Shown here: positions 24,810 through 35,912 of the stretch, in pieces
Layout of the letters: every line of letters begins with the position of its first letter
Numbering within the stretch: the first letter of the stretch is position 1
Source of the DNA: Cryptomeria japonica
Lineage: Eukaryota; Streptophyta; Pinopsida; Cupressales; Cupressaceae
Assembly: GCF_030272615.1 (NCBI RefSeq)
Contig: NC_081410.1
Span: forward strand, 220,337,415 to 220,401,414
Length of the DNA: 64,000 nt
Direction of reading: 5' to 3'
Made by a program: the position numbers and the translations under genes
Notes under the pieces: generated by a model
Told to the model about the DNA's origin: nothing
Database searches by the model: none
What the model saw: the letters and a program-made list of their open reading frames with translations, nothing else

Positions 24810-24922
24810 ATATGTTGACATCAATGACAACAGTATATCCTAGCAGTAACAATGATCAACCAAATCCAACAATCCCCCTAATAATCCAACAATCTCCCCC
24901 TTTGGCATTGATGGCAACATAT
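24810..24922 (-). promoter_or_regulatory. Polypurine tract within an inverted repeat, element B
   Basis: PPT at 24892-24905 (minus CCAAAGGGGGAGAT) adjoins the 3' LTR. Arm 24810-24830 (in the LTR) and arm 24902-24922 (internal) are reverse complements at 19 of 21 positions. The two mismatches are at the same places as in element A, and the outer bases differ from A but still pair. Confidence 0.82.
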
Positions 24923-25215
24923 GAATGTGAAAAACAGTCAATGCAAAGAAGGAAGATATCACCAAAAAACTCCCCCTAAGATCAAGATAGATAAAGCATT
25001 TTTTCACATGATCTCTCTCCCCCTTTGACAACAACGCCAAAGCTCACCAAAGCAAAAAACCAAACTCTCTCCTAAAACATAAACATGAATCTCTCTCCCC
25101 CTAGAATATACAACCAAATCAACAAACTACTCCAGCAGAGGAGCAACACCAACCCATCAATCCAAATAAAAGAATAAGGCTCTGAATTCTACCAGATCAA
25201 TGCAATTCAATGCAT

Positions 25216-28200
25216 CTAATTCTCATCGGGAGGGATGGAAACCCCTAACTTGTCTCTCAAATAGACAAATGTATCTATAGGCAAAGCCTTAGTGAAAATA
25301 TCAACAATTTGTTCCTTTGTAGATACATATTCCAGCTTCACCTTCTATTCACTGACTTGCTCTCTTAAGTAATTATATTTGATTGATATATGCTTAGTCT
25401 TTGAATGTTGCACTGGATTCCTAGACATGTTTATAGCACTATAATTATCACAGTATATAACAGTAGGCTCATCATAAATAACTTTGATATCTTTCAACAT
25501 TTTCTTCATCCAAACTATCTAAGTGCAATTACTAGTAGCAGCAATGTACTCAACTTCAGCAGTAGATAAAGATACTAAATCTTGTTTCTCGCTAGCCCAT
25601 GAAACCAACTTCTTACCTAAAAAAAATGCTCCAACGGTGGTACTCTTCTGGCCATCAACATCACCTACCCAATCTGCATCAATGTAAGCACACAACATGA
25701 AATCGTCATTCTTTGGATATCGTAAACCATAATCCTCAGTTCCCTTTAGATATTTGAATATTATTTTAACAATAGTAACATGACTCTCCTTCAGATCAGC
25801 TTTATATCTAGCAGCCATACACACAACATGCATAATTTCAGGCCTAGTCTGAGTAGGATATAGCAGTCCACCAACCATAGATATGTACAAATTCTGATGA
25901 GCTTTAGGAGATTCATAATTTTTAGACAATTTACAACCAGTCACCATTAGAGTTCCAACCCGTTTGGAATCATCTAATCCAAACTTCTTCAACAATTCCT
26001 TCACATACTTAGTTTGATATATAAAGATACCTTTTCTTATCTATGCAATCTGCAAACCTAAGAAAAATTTCATCTCACCAATTATAGACATCTCAAATTC
26101 TTTTTGCATATCACCGGCAAACTTCATACTCATATCATCATCACCTCCAAAAATAACGTCATCAACAAAGACTTTTACAATCAAAATGTAATCATTTTCA
26201 ATCTTAAAATATAGATTACTATCAACAACACCTTTGATAAATCCCAATTTTAGCATGTATTTGTCTAACCTAGCATACCAGGATCTAGAGGCTTGTTTCA
26301 ATCCATAACGTGCTTTATTCAACTTACATACTATGTCTCCATCATCTGATAATGAAAATCCATTAGGTTGTTCAATGTAAACTTCTTCTTCTAGATAACC
26401 ATCTACAAATGTAGATTTGACATCCATCTAATATACCTTGAAATATTTATAAGCAGCATAAACAAGCAACAATCTAACAGCTTTAATTCTGGAAACATGA
26501 GCAAAAGTTTCTTCATAATCAATCTCCTCTTGTTGTGAATATCCTTTACAAACCAATGTATCTTTATTTTTTACTACTTCACCAGATTCATTCAATTTGT
26601 TCCTAAAAAACTATTTAGTACCAATAACATTTTTCTCTTTAGATCTAGGCACAAGTTCCCAAGTTTTGTTCTTTTCAATCTGATCTAACTCTTCTTCCAT
26701 GGCTCTAATCTAGTTATCATCTTTATAGGCTTCAACAACATCTTTAGGTTCAACTTTAGAAATCAAACATATTTCTTCTACAACTAACCTTCTTCTAGTC
26801 ATCACACCTTTATTCTTATCACCAATAATCTGATTCTTAGAATGATTCAATCTTACATACCTTGGAGTCTTCTGATTTTTCTAATCTTTAGGTTCCTACA
26901 CATCATCACTAGCAGCGACAACATTCAGATTCATAGTCTTTGTTGGATCAATCTGCTTAGGCTCTTCAGGCTGAATAGGAGCTAAAACAACATGTTGACC
27001 TTCATCATAAGCTTTGATCTCCTTCCCAAGGTTTTCATCCACCTTCACACTTGCACTCTCAATTATCTTTCTTAGTCTCTTGTTATAGCACTGGTAGGCT
27101 TTTCTATTCAAAGAATATCTCAAAAATATACCTCCATCACTTCTTCCAATATCCTCATCTCTCTTAATATAGAATTTGCTACCCAAAAATTTGAAATATT
27201 TCGCAGTAGGAACATGACCAAACCAAAGCTCATAAGGAGTCTTACCGGTATCACCTTTGATATGAACACTATTAACTGTATAGACTGTAGTGCTAATAGC
27301 TTCTCTCCAGTAGACCTTCAGAATATTTCCTTTAATCAACATGGTTCTTGCAGCATCTAAAATATTATGGTTCTTCATTTCAACAATCTCATTCTGTTGT
27401 GGGGTCCTAGAAGCAGATAGCTATCTTCTGATTCCATGCATCTCACAGAAATAATTGAACTCGCCATAACAAAATTCTCCACCTCTATCAAATCTCAGAC
27501 ACTTTAGCTTCAATCCGGACTCAGTTTCAACTTTATCTCTGAATATCTTGAATTTCTCAGATGCTTTTGATTTTTCCTTCAAAAAGACAACCCACATCAT
27601 TCTGGAATAATCATTAATTAGCAACATAAAGTATCTATCACCCTGCACACTTCTAACATTTATAGGTCCATACATATCAGTGTGTACAAGATCTAATAAT
27701 CCATCTGATGTGTACTGTTTACTCTTGAAATAAATCCATGTTTGCTTACCCGACTAGCATTCCTTACATACCATATTAACAGGTTTAACAATATTAGATA
27801 GATCCCTAACAACTTTTGTAGAACTGATCTTGATCAATGAATCAAAGTTTACAAGACGTATTCTTCTATACCACAACCAACTCTTATCTATCTTAGCAAT
27901 CAAACAACTTTTATCACTAGCATTCAAATGAAAAATGTTACTTTCAGTCTTAGTTCCAGATGCAATCTCTATACTGGAGGCATTCAAGATCTTGCATTTA
28001 CCATCTTTTAATTGTAGATCATAACCCTTATCAACCATATGTCCAACACTCAAAAGATTTTTCTTCAAACCTTCAACATACAAAACATCATCAGTGTTAT
28101 GCTTACCATCAAAAGAAATAGAACCTCTCCCATGGATTACATAGGCTTTGTCATCTCCAAATATAACTATTCCACCATCATACCTTTCTATGCTCACAAA

Positions 28201-28617
28201 TTTTCTTTTGTCACCGGTCATATGATATGAACAACTGTTTTAAATCACCCATTCACCCTTTTCTTCTACCTTTGCAGACAAAGCTTTCTCCTCAACAGAA
28301 TAGCTAGCGGAATCAATAGGAACAAGTCTATCTTTTTTAATGGCAATAAACACAACTTCATATTCTTCTGATTCTTTATCTGTAACACCTTCATCTACAA
28401 CATAATAATACTTCTTCTGGCTCCTAAACTTCTGGTTAGACTTATAAGGCTTATCATACTTTTCTTGCTTCTCATATCTATCATTCCTATCAAACTTATC
28501 AAACTTGTCATGTCTGTCATACTTAGCAATTCTCTTCGGGAATCTAGAAGAAAAATGTCCTATAGAAAAACATTTCAAGGGAAACTTTCCATCATAATTA
28601 CCAGCACCTTTAGGCAA
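25216..28617 (-). pseudogene. Element B pol: protease, integrase, RT, RNase H
   Basis: One frame on the minus strand from about 28617 (MPKGAGNYDGKFPLKCF) to TAG at 25216, interrupted only by stops. A decayed zinc knuckle (CFSIGHFSSRF) lacks the middle of CX2CX4HX4C: the second Cys is deleted and the last is Phe. Next come the protease flank (HMTGDKRKFVSIERYDGG), GAG-pre-integrase (SWLWYRRIRLVNFDSL), integrase (RSVQGDRYFMLLINDYSRMM; DRGGEF; DAARTMLIKGNILKVYWREA), RT ([46 protein letters not shown]) and RNase H (CAYIDADWVGDVDGQ; AEVEYIAATSNC; EQIVDIFTKALP). Similar to A and D but a separate family by LTR. Not functional. Confidence 0.9.
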
Positions 28618-28625
28618 CCATCTGG

Positions 28626-29096
28626 TGTGATAATTTGTTGAAAATAGCCAAGATCAAAAGCTCAATGAATAACACAATAGAGAGACAAATAGATTGATAA
28701 GAATAAACTGTATTCTAGTCAAGATGAAAATACTGATCAACTGGATCATCAAGTTCTTACATACAATGTAGATATGCCTTCTTAAAAAGGAAAGGTTAAG
28801 AGATAGGAGAGCACACAATCATGACATGTGGCTCAATGAGATGCAAGGGTAGGTAGGGGTAGGTAGGGGTAGGTAGGAGAAATGGTAAAATATTCCACAT
28901 GAAGTGGATCACCCACCAAAGGTGGAATGTAACAACAAGATCACACCATAAAAGGTGGAAATTCTCCTACATACACACTCCCAATGTATGCACATCTCTC
29001 TAAGTGTCTCATATGCAAACTACTATGATATGCATGTACCTAAGTAAACTTAAGTAAAGTATAATTATATCCAAGATGAATAATTAATTCACCAAA
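28626..29096 (-). repeat. 3' LTR of element C
   Basis: Matches 33205-33656 (both contain tgttgaaaatagccaagatc near one end and aagatgaataattaatt near the other). It is longer because a 10-bp unit ggtaggtagg is present three times (about 28848-28877) against once in the other LTR. The PPT candidate is the minus-strand run AAGGGGGG just outside (29098-29106). Confidence 0.85.
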
Positions 29097-29612
29097 AACC
29101 CCCCTTAAGTGCAACTTAGGGTAATTCACTTAAGTCTACAATGCAACTAAGCAATGCAAGATGGGTCCCGACTACATGGGCATGGAGGTACCCATGTATA
29201 AATGCAATCTCCCATAAAGTGGGGAAAGAGAGAAAAACCCAATGGGAAAAAACCCTCCCCCAAAAGAGAGATGAAAACTATATACAAAGGAACTCTCAAA
29301 TAGGTATGAGAAGGACAAAACCCCATGTGAGGATAAAGTCCCCCCATATGAGAGAAGAAGTGAGACCAAAGAGCCCCCCCTCAATGTAGAATCTGCACCA
29401 ATGGTAGAAGCTCGAAGTAGAATGAAGAAACTGCTCCATGAACGTCAAACAACATTCCTCCCCTTAGGAAGAAACAAAACCAAAGGTGTATCCATAAAGT
29501 CTCTCCAATCATGAAGGGAAGATGTAGGGAAAAAACTCATGATGAATGGAATCTCTGAAAACTGCTCAAGTGTCTCCATGTCGATGTTGAAAGTTACCCC
29601 CTCCAAAGGTGG

Positions 29613-30190
29613 TCAACTACTCCACACCATTGAAAAACATACTCCAAGATCTAGTGGAGATGAATGTAGAACAATATCCAAAGACTCACATGTCTCCTCT
29701 AAAGATAAAGAGACCTCCTCCAACTGTTGTACAAAAGAATCCACAATCATGTCAACCTCGAAAGAATGATCATGTAGAAAATGCACAAGAGCGTTAGACT
29801 GTTCCCTCGCAACAATCAAAGAAGGATCATCTTCATCAAAGAGAAGATGAATGTCATCAATGATGTCTCCCAAATCTGCAATGTCTGTCAAGTAGTATCC
29901 CAATCAACTAAAGCTAGAAGACAAGGAATATCCTATTGCACTGAATCAAAAGAAGGCAAAATTGTCGCACTAGTTGCATCATCAGGTGCAATAGGTGATT
30001 TGATATCAAGAGGAGGGGATGAAATGCAAGGTTCAAGAAAGGGATCAGATGTGATAATCCCCAAGTTCAAGTACCCAAAGTTCTCAAAATCTGAATCATC
30101 ATGTGAAGAATCAACCTCATCAATAGGACCAAAATGTGAAAAGGAGTACAACTGAGATACATGATCAACCACCCCAGTCGCAATGATAGC
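29613..30190 (-). pseudogene. Acidic ORF remnant downstream of protease in element C
   Basis: Two overlapping minus-strand reading frames: 30202-29933 (VSQLYSFSHFGPIDEVDSSH and on) and 29903-29613 (TDIADLGDIIDDIHLLFDED and on), in different frames. Both are rich in D, E, S and L. I do not recognise them; they occupy the place where integrase would begin. They may be one decayed ORF with a frameshift or a chance open stretch. The remaining interior to the LTR (29097-29612) shows nothing I can name. Confidence 0.35.
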
Positions 30191-30191
30191 T

Positions 30192-31481
30192 CTAGTCTCC
30201 AAGTCTAAAGATAACTAAATCGGATCTAAACTCCACAGTTTTCCTCATTGCCCCATGTGTGATTTGATGGATGGAAAGAAGATTGTTTGTCAAATGGGGT
30301 ACATACAACACATCATTGAAGGAGTTATCCCCAATGGAAATAGATCCTTTCCCAATCACATCCATGTATGTATGACTACCCATCAAAATTTGTGGCATGG
30401 TGCAAGGCTCAAATGAAGAGAACATAGACTGCAAAAATGCCATATGATGAGAAGCCATTGAATCTAGAAGTCATCTCCCTGAATCATGACTTGTAGTAGC
30501 ACAAAGAGCTTGTCCCTTTCCTTTATCTGTCCCAAAAGTATGATCCTTCCCTTTATCTGTTTCTTTGGAAGAAGAAGACGATGTAGACATTCTAGAAGGC
30601 AAACTGATTTTCTTCTTCTCAAGAAGATGTTTCAATTCATTAATATCCTTCATGTAACAACGATGTTCATGATGTCTTGACTTCTTACAATATGCACAAA
30701 AAAAATTGTCCTTATATGATTTCCTCTTAGGTGAGGATGTAGAATCACCTTGTTCTGAAGAGGAGGATTGTGCTCCATCTTGTTGTGGCTTAGGCTTAGG
30801 TTGCTCTTGGTTCTTGCCTTTTCCTTGATTTCTTCGATTCCCTTTATTAGCCACCAATGCTTGTGACTTTGAATATTTGAGAATCCCCATCTTAGACAAC
30901 TTATATTTCTCAAGAATCAACATCTTCATGAATGCATCAAAGGATGGTGGAGTGTAGGAGGCACCTTGAGCCAATCGATGGGTGTGAAAGATAGAGACAA
31001 AGGCTGCATACTCTGATGGAAGCTTGTCCAACAAGTTGTAAACCAATTGAGCATCATTTTTATCAATGCCACAATACTTTAGATTTTCTCTTAGCTAATT
31101 TGATTTTGTGACATAATCTTGGATTGTATCAAAATCCTTGGGATCCAATGTTGTGAGTTTGCTATCAATCTTGTAGCCCATAATCTCATCAACTTGACCA
31201 TACAATTTGTCATAAATATCCCAAGCCTCTTTGATTGTTGTAAACTTATCAATGTGAAAAATGAGGTCATCTGATACATACTTTCTTAATGTTCCAAGTG
31301 TCGTATAATTTTTAGTGATCCATTCAACTTGAGCATTAGGATCAGCCTTAGGATCAGGTGGTGTTGTTATTGTTCCATTTACACAATGAATGAGTCATTT
31401 TTCCATTAGTTTACTTCATGCCTTAATCTTCCATGAAGCATAATTATGAGGAGTTAAAAGTGGAAATTTCAGAGAACCCAT
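30192..31481 (-). pseudogene. Element C gag-protease
   Basis: One minus-strand frame of 430 codons from the ATG at 31481 (MGSLKFPLLTPHNYASWKIK) to the stop at 30192, with internal stops. Gag motifs: MVYNLLDKLPSEYAAFVSIF (from 31046), a Lys/Gln/Pro/Ser-rich linker, a zinc knuckle CAYCKKSRHHEHRC that fits CX2CX4HX4C, then a Ser/Lys-rich stretch. The protease part has LDSMASHHMAF in place of DSGASHHM, so the catalytic Gly is Met, followed by GKGSISIGDNSFNDVLYVP and HLTNNLLSIHQ, which is typical of Copia protease to GAG-pre-integrase. Translation evidence ends before any integrase. Gag-protease-only copies are usually mobilised by related autonomous elements. Confidence 0.85.
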
Positions 31482-33191
31482 AGCACCAAAATGAAAAAAA
31501 CACAAGATAGAGAGAGACCCACTCACATAAGACACCCCCCCTCCCAAAAAAAAAAAAAAAATCATGATTTGACACTTTATACTTAGTGCGTGTACAATAG
31601 ACCACTTTGCAAAACAAGGCAAGGTGGACTTCTGATTTAAACTTTACAACTACCTAAAATTGGCTATAAGAGACGTCAAAAAATACTGCAAGTGATCTAA
31701 ACTGAGATCCAAGCAAAATACAAATACCAAATATGCCAAAAATGACCAAATACTAAAAGTACAATTTCTACTCAAAATCACTGCAAACTGATGGTATATT
31801 ATGAAAGTAAACAAAAAAATATGCACTTTAAAAAAAAATAGCACCTGAAAAGGAGGTCGTATGACCCCAAACGAAGCCTCTGAAGTTGCGAAATTGAGGA
31901 TTAGACAAGTACAATCATCAAAAACTGCAAATTGTGAAAACTATCCATCAAAATCAGAAAATTCCTCCACCATTGCGAAGAGTACGAAAAATTAGCCCAA
32001 ATAAAAAAAAAACTGCACCAAAAAAGGAGCAAAAACGAGCAAGTTATGGCCTCCTAAAGTTGAACTACGAAATCAAAAAGCCAAATGAGGGGTAAAAAAA
32101 TTCAAAAATGGGCTGACATAGTGCTGACATTAGAATATTCATGAGTTTAAATTTGACACCTGTCTAGCCATCACAAAAAATTTGCCACCCCTATTGACAT
32201 GGTGTCCGTACTGTACGAACTGATGATGTGGTGCAATCGGATTGGTTCGTACAAATGACATGGTAGATGAGTGGGTGTACGGAATGCTGAATTGTCTGTC
32301 TGTGTGGCACCGTATGGAAATGATGTGGCTACCAACTGGGATTCGTACTTCAATGTGGCAAAATGATGTGGCCTACTGCATGGACTGCCAACCGGGCAAT
32401 GACATGATGATGACTGGGCACTTACTGGGCAAGTGACTATGTGTGCGGTACATAGACATGGCGGTGATTGTGTTGCTTGTGTGGCATCCTGTGTGTCACA
32501 CTAAGTGTAAAGGCATTGGCGAATGACAAGGCAGAGTAGGCAAACACATGGCGTAGAGCTATTTGTCATGTGACAGTTTCTGGATGACAGCGAGGACCCT
32601 ATCAGTGGAGCTTGTCGGATTGTGGCAACGAGGCAACAGGTGGGAGGCAGGCTGTCGGGATGGAGTCGAGGCGGTGGTGCAGCATGCTAGAATGGAGTCA
32701 GGGTGGCAGCAACTAGAAAGAGAACAATCGAGATGGCGGGGGCCAGCATAGGTCGCTAGAAAATGGTGAAGTCGGTCGATGGGAATCTCTACAGAGCCTG
32801 CAAAAACTACAATGTGCACAGTATGGTGTTGGGTCATAGGGGTGTACGGAACGCCCCCCCCCCCCCCCCCCCAAATATATATATATATATACAATACAAA
32901 ATTTTCATATGCCCGACTAAAAAATAAAATTTTCTACGTAAAAATAAAATTATAATAAAAGGGCAGAAAAATTTAAAGAAATATTTATTTTTATACAAAA
33001 TATGTACAATTATACCAAAATAGGCAAAAAAATTCCTTCCTTCAAATATGGTTGAGTTTATACTCAAAATACATGGAAACGGCCTCCCGGACTCAACCAT
33101 GATGTCCAAATCACCACAAAACGCACCTAAAATGAGCAGCTCCCCAAATCCGAAATTGAAGCCTCCAAAAGCTAATAAATGAAGCCCTCTA
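31482..33191 (-). other. Untranslated leader of element C
   Basis: 1.7 kb between primer site and gag, with no ORF I can support. It contains an A15-type run at about 31546-31560, a stretch of GC-richer text with repeated gatgtggc phrases (32200-32440), and a C19 run followed by (AT)8 at 32854-32890. Confidence 0.6.
32854..32890. repeat. Compound microsatellite C19-(AT)8
   Basis: An uninterrupted run of 19 C (32854-32872) is followed by aaatatat and further AT units to 32890. Homopolymer length here is likely unreliable in any assembly. Confidence 0.9.
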
Positions 33192-33204
33192 GGCTCTGAT
33201 ACCA
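33192..33204 (-). other. Primer binding site, element C
   Basis: Minus-strand TGGTATCAGAGCC, exact match to the tRNA-iMet type, next to the LTR at 33205. Confidence 0.9.
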
Positions 33205-33656
33205 TCTAAGAATTTGTTGAAAATAGCCAAGATCAAGAGCTCGATGAATAGCACAATAGAGAGACAAATAGATTGATAAGAATAAATTGTAACCAATCAA
33301 GATGAAAATAATTATCAACTAGATCATTAGGTTCTTACATACAATGTAGATAAGCCTACTTATAAAGGCAAGGCTAAGAGATAAGAGAGCACACAATCAT
33401 GACATGTGGCTCAATGAGATGCAAGGGTAGGTAGGAGAAATAGTAAAATATTCTACATGAGGTGGATCACCCACTGAAGGTGGAATGTAACAACAAGATC
33501 ACATCATAAAAGGTGTAAATTATCCTACATACACACTCCCAATGTATGCACATCTCTCTAAGTGTCTCATATGCAAACTACTATGATATGCATGTACCTG
33601 AGTAAACTTAAGTAAAGTGTAATTATGTCCAAGATGAATAATTAATTACACCAACA
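33205..33656 (-). repeat. 5' LTR of element C
   Basis: Plus-strand tctaagaatttgttgaaa to ttacaccaaca. Strongly matches 28626-29096. Only one copy of the 10-bp ggtaggtagg unit is present. Confidence 0.85.
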
Positions 33657-34418
33657 TTGGGCAATCATGCCTCAAGCTCATCTAGCTCTCTTTCTTGCTC
33701 TACTATCTCTCTTCTTTCTCTTTCATATCTGGATATCCTGCACTCATCAGGATCATATTTCTTCTTACCAGATAGATGTTGATGCTTTGAATGATGTCTT
33801 TGACTTTCCATGTGATTCTCCAAATTCGCTCAGCTCAAATGCAGCATGTTTTCCAACCAATACATCTATTGTCATTGTAGTTACACTCTGGATCTCATCA
33901 ATAGCGGCAACCTTATGTTTATAAGTAGGAGGCAAAGATCTCAACACCTTAGCAACAATCTCATCTTCTTCAATCTTTCCACCAACATATCTGATACCAA
34001 GGACAAGCTCATTCACCTTAGCCATGTATGAATGTATGTTCTCATCATCACCCATCTTCAATGTCTCATACTTTCCTTTTAAACTCTACAACTTAGAAAC
34101 TTTCACTTGACTATCACCTTCATACAGGATCTCAAGCTTCATCCAGATCTCATGTGCGATCTGAAGTTCCATAACATTTGTCATTTCAGAATTAGTCAGG
34201 GCACTGAGTAATGCTTCCTTCACTCTGATGTTATATTCAACTTCCTTAACCTCATCAAAGTGGATGGTCCATTCTGAGGAACAACATAGGCATTCTTAGT
34301 AATCTTCTAATAATATACTCTAATAAATTTCAGATGCACCTACATTCGTCTCTTCCATATAGTATAGTTGCTTCCATCAAACCTCAAACTATCCTTCTTG
34401 AAATCAATACCTTGATCT
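33657..34418 (-). pseudogene. Element B gag, middle segment between nested C and D
   Basis: Minus-strand gag of element B. It starts next to D with GIDFKKDSLRFDGSNYTIWK (34408 downward), then KMGDDENIHSYMAKVNELVL (34061 downward) and EDEIVAKVLRSLPPTYKHKV, ending with a coil ELDELEA at 33657 where C is inserted. It carries internal stops. It is the part of Gag equivalent to residues 5-265 of element A, with the zinc knuckle on the far side of C. Confidence 0.85.
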
Positions 34419-35841
34419 TGTTGGCATATCATGATATGATGATAATGTATGTTGTCATTGATGTCAATAAATACAAATGAACCGATATGAAGATTGGAAG
34501 AAGTTGTTATTTATGTTCAAGTTGGTGAACCGATATGGAGAGATGAAGTGAACCAGTGTCAAGGTTTCACTAAGTGTGACTACCGTTTGGTAGTCTCAGC
34601 TCTAGGGTTTCCAGTTTGACAATCTAGCTTGTGCAATGCAACCGGTGATATTCTATGATGAGTTAGCTAAGAGATAAGGATGAGATCAAGATACCATGTC
34701 ATTTTTGTGCACATGAAGGATTTCCTTGAGGATCTTTCATGTGAAGATAGATTGCATTAAATGTCTACCTTGGGAATGAACATTCTTCTTAGCGTTATGA
34801 GAAGAAAGCATGATGGGTTACTGATTTCTATGTGCGGTGAAGAATGGATGATGCAGAATGACTTGTGAACTGTTTGAGATTGTTTTATTCTATGTAATGT
34901 GTTTGGACAGTCAGGATTGAACCGCTTGTAATAGTAAACCTAAATTGATTAGGGTTTAGGGTTTATGCTATTGACCTAATTGTTTTCTATAAGGTTGATG
35001 AGTTTTGATATTGTAAGTGTTGGAAAATATTGTGTTTGTATCCGAGCGATGAGATACTTGCCAGACCAGTGAGTGAAAAAGTGTAGAGTGTGATTCCAAA
35101 GTAGAGGAACTAAAAAGGATCTACCTTAGCATATAGTGTTGTTATCAAATCAGAGCTTTACCTATTGTCTTCTAACCATTTCACCAGAAGGAAAATCCCT
35201 TTGTCAAGTAGCTTTAATAGGCTTATTGTAAAACCTCTAACCAGGTGACTCAATTTCATTGAGTTCTTCAAATCCTCTAGCAATTTAACAGGGTTTCAAC
35301 CTTTAACAGGGTATATAGCCATCCCTTTACCGGGTGATCTTTAATAGGATCGATTCCTAATAGAAACTTATTGTAAAGTTTTTAACCGGACTAGGCTTCT
35401 AATAGAGCGAGCTTCAAAAGAGTTCAAAAACAAGCTTGTGGGTAATCATCCCCACCGTGGTTTTTCCCATTTGGGTTTCCACGTGAAAAATCTGTGTGTC
35501 ATGAGTTGTGCATTTTTCATGTGATGATTGAGTATTCTTTGTTTAGGTGATTATGCATGCAGAGCTAATGGTTATGGTATTACTGATACAACACATGCAT
35601 ATGTATATGGGTGAAGTAGTTATCAAGTGTTGAATGATATTTGAAGTATTCAATTTTACTGGTTTAGTTGTCTGAAGCATTTATGTGTTTAACCGGTATT
35701 GCCATGGTTAAGTTCAGTAATGAAGACAACTGGTTGTCATTGTTTTAACTTGATAAGTTGTTGAGAAGTTATTTGTCTATACTGATTCACCCCCCCCCCT
35801 CAGTACTAGTTAGGGTATTTGTTGTTCATCATTATTCATCA
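34419..35841 (+). repeat. 5' LTR of element D
   Basis: tgttggcatatcatg to ttattcatca. It carries the U3 motif tgtcattgatgtcaata near 34455, the conserved block caccgtggtttttcccattt (about 35453-35472) and the U5-end motif gattcac plus C-run plus tcagtac (about 35784-35805, 10 C). Confidence 0.93.
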
Positions 35842-35843
35842 AT

Positions 35844-35855
35844 TGGTATCAGAGC
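35844..35855 (+). other. Primer binding site, element D
   Basis: TGGTATCAGAGC two bases after the LTR; tRNA-iMet type. Confidence 0.93.
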
Positions 35856-35912
35856 AACTCCAGGTCCTCAGTGATATAAGCTTAACTGCTTGAGGTAAAA
35901 GATCTTGCTTTA

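Larger units (their letters stand above)
22145..24891 (-). repeat. 3' LTR of element B, interrupted by solo LTR H
   Basis: Plus-strand tgttagtagcaatc to taatccaaca. LTR sequence is 22145-22498 and 23975-24891; between them sits a 1,476-bp insertion. Its counterpart is 41737-42965 plus 44016-44032. It includes the gagggggggtgaatcag motif at 22173 and the aaaacccggttaagggaaaa block at about 22303. Confidence 0.9.
28626..33656 (-). mobile_element. Element C: Copia-type gag-protease-only retrotransposon nested in B gag
   Basis: LTRs at 28626-29096 and 33205-33656, PBS at 33192-33204, and one decayed gag-protease frame, all on the minus strand. It splits B's gag between a sequence reading ELDELEA (33657-33700) and one reading MPKGAGNYDGKFPLKCF (28617). 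No integrase, RT or RNase H is visible in the 4.1-kb interior. The target duplication is unclear: TCTGG (28621-28625) versus TTGGG (33657-33661) share three of five, so the left edge could move by up to 10 bases. A 1.7-kb non-coding leader (31482-33191) precedes gag. Confidence 0.82.

Noticed and set aside
29141-29389. 82-residue plus-strand ORF and its antisense partners
   Set aside because: They lie in the 3' non-coding end of element C, antisense to its coding strand, and have no motif or conservation.
32559-33205. Minus-strand ORFs of 111 and 123 residues spanning the C19/AT repeat
   Set aside because: The frames run through a poly-Gly/Ile-Tyr stretch made by the microsatellite in the leader of element C; no domain.
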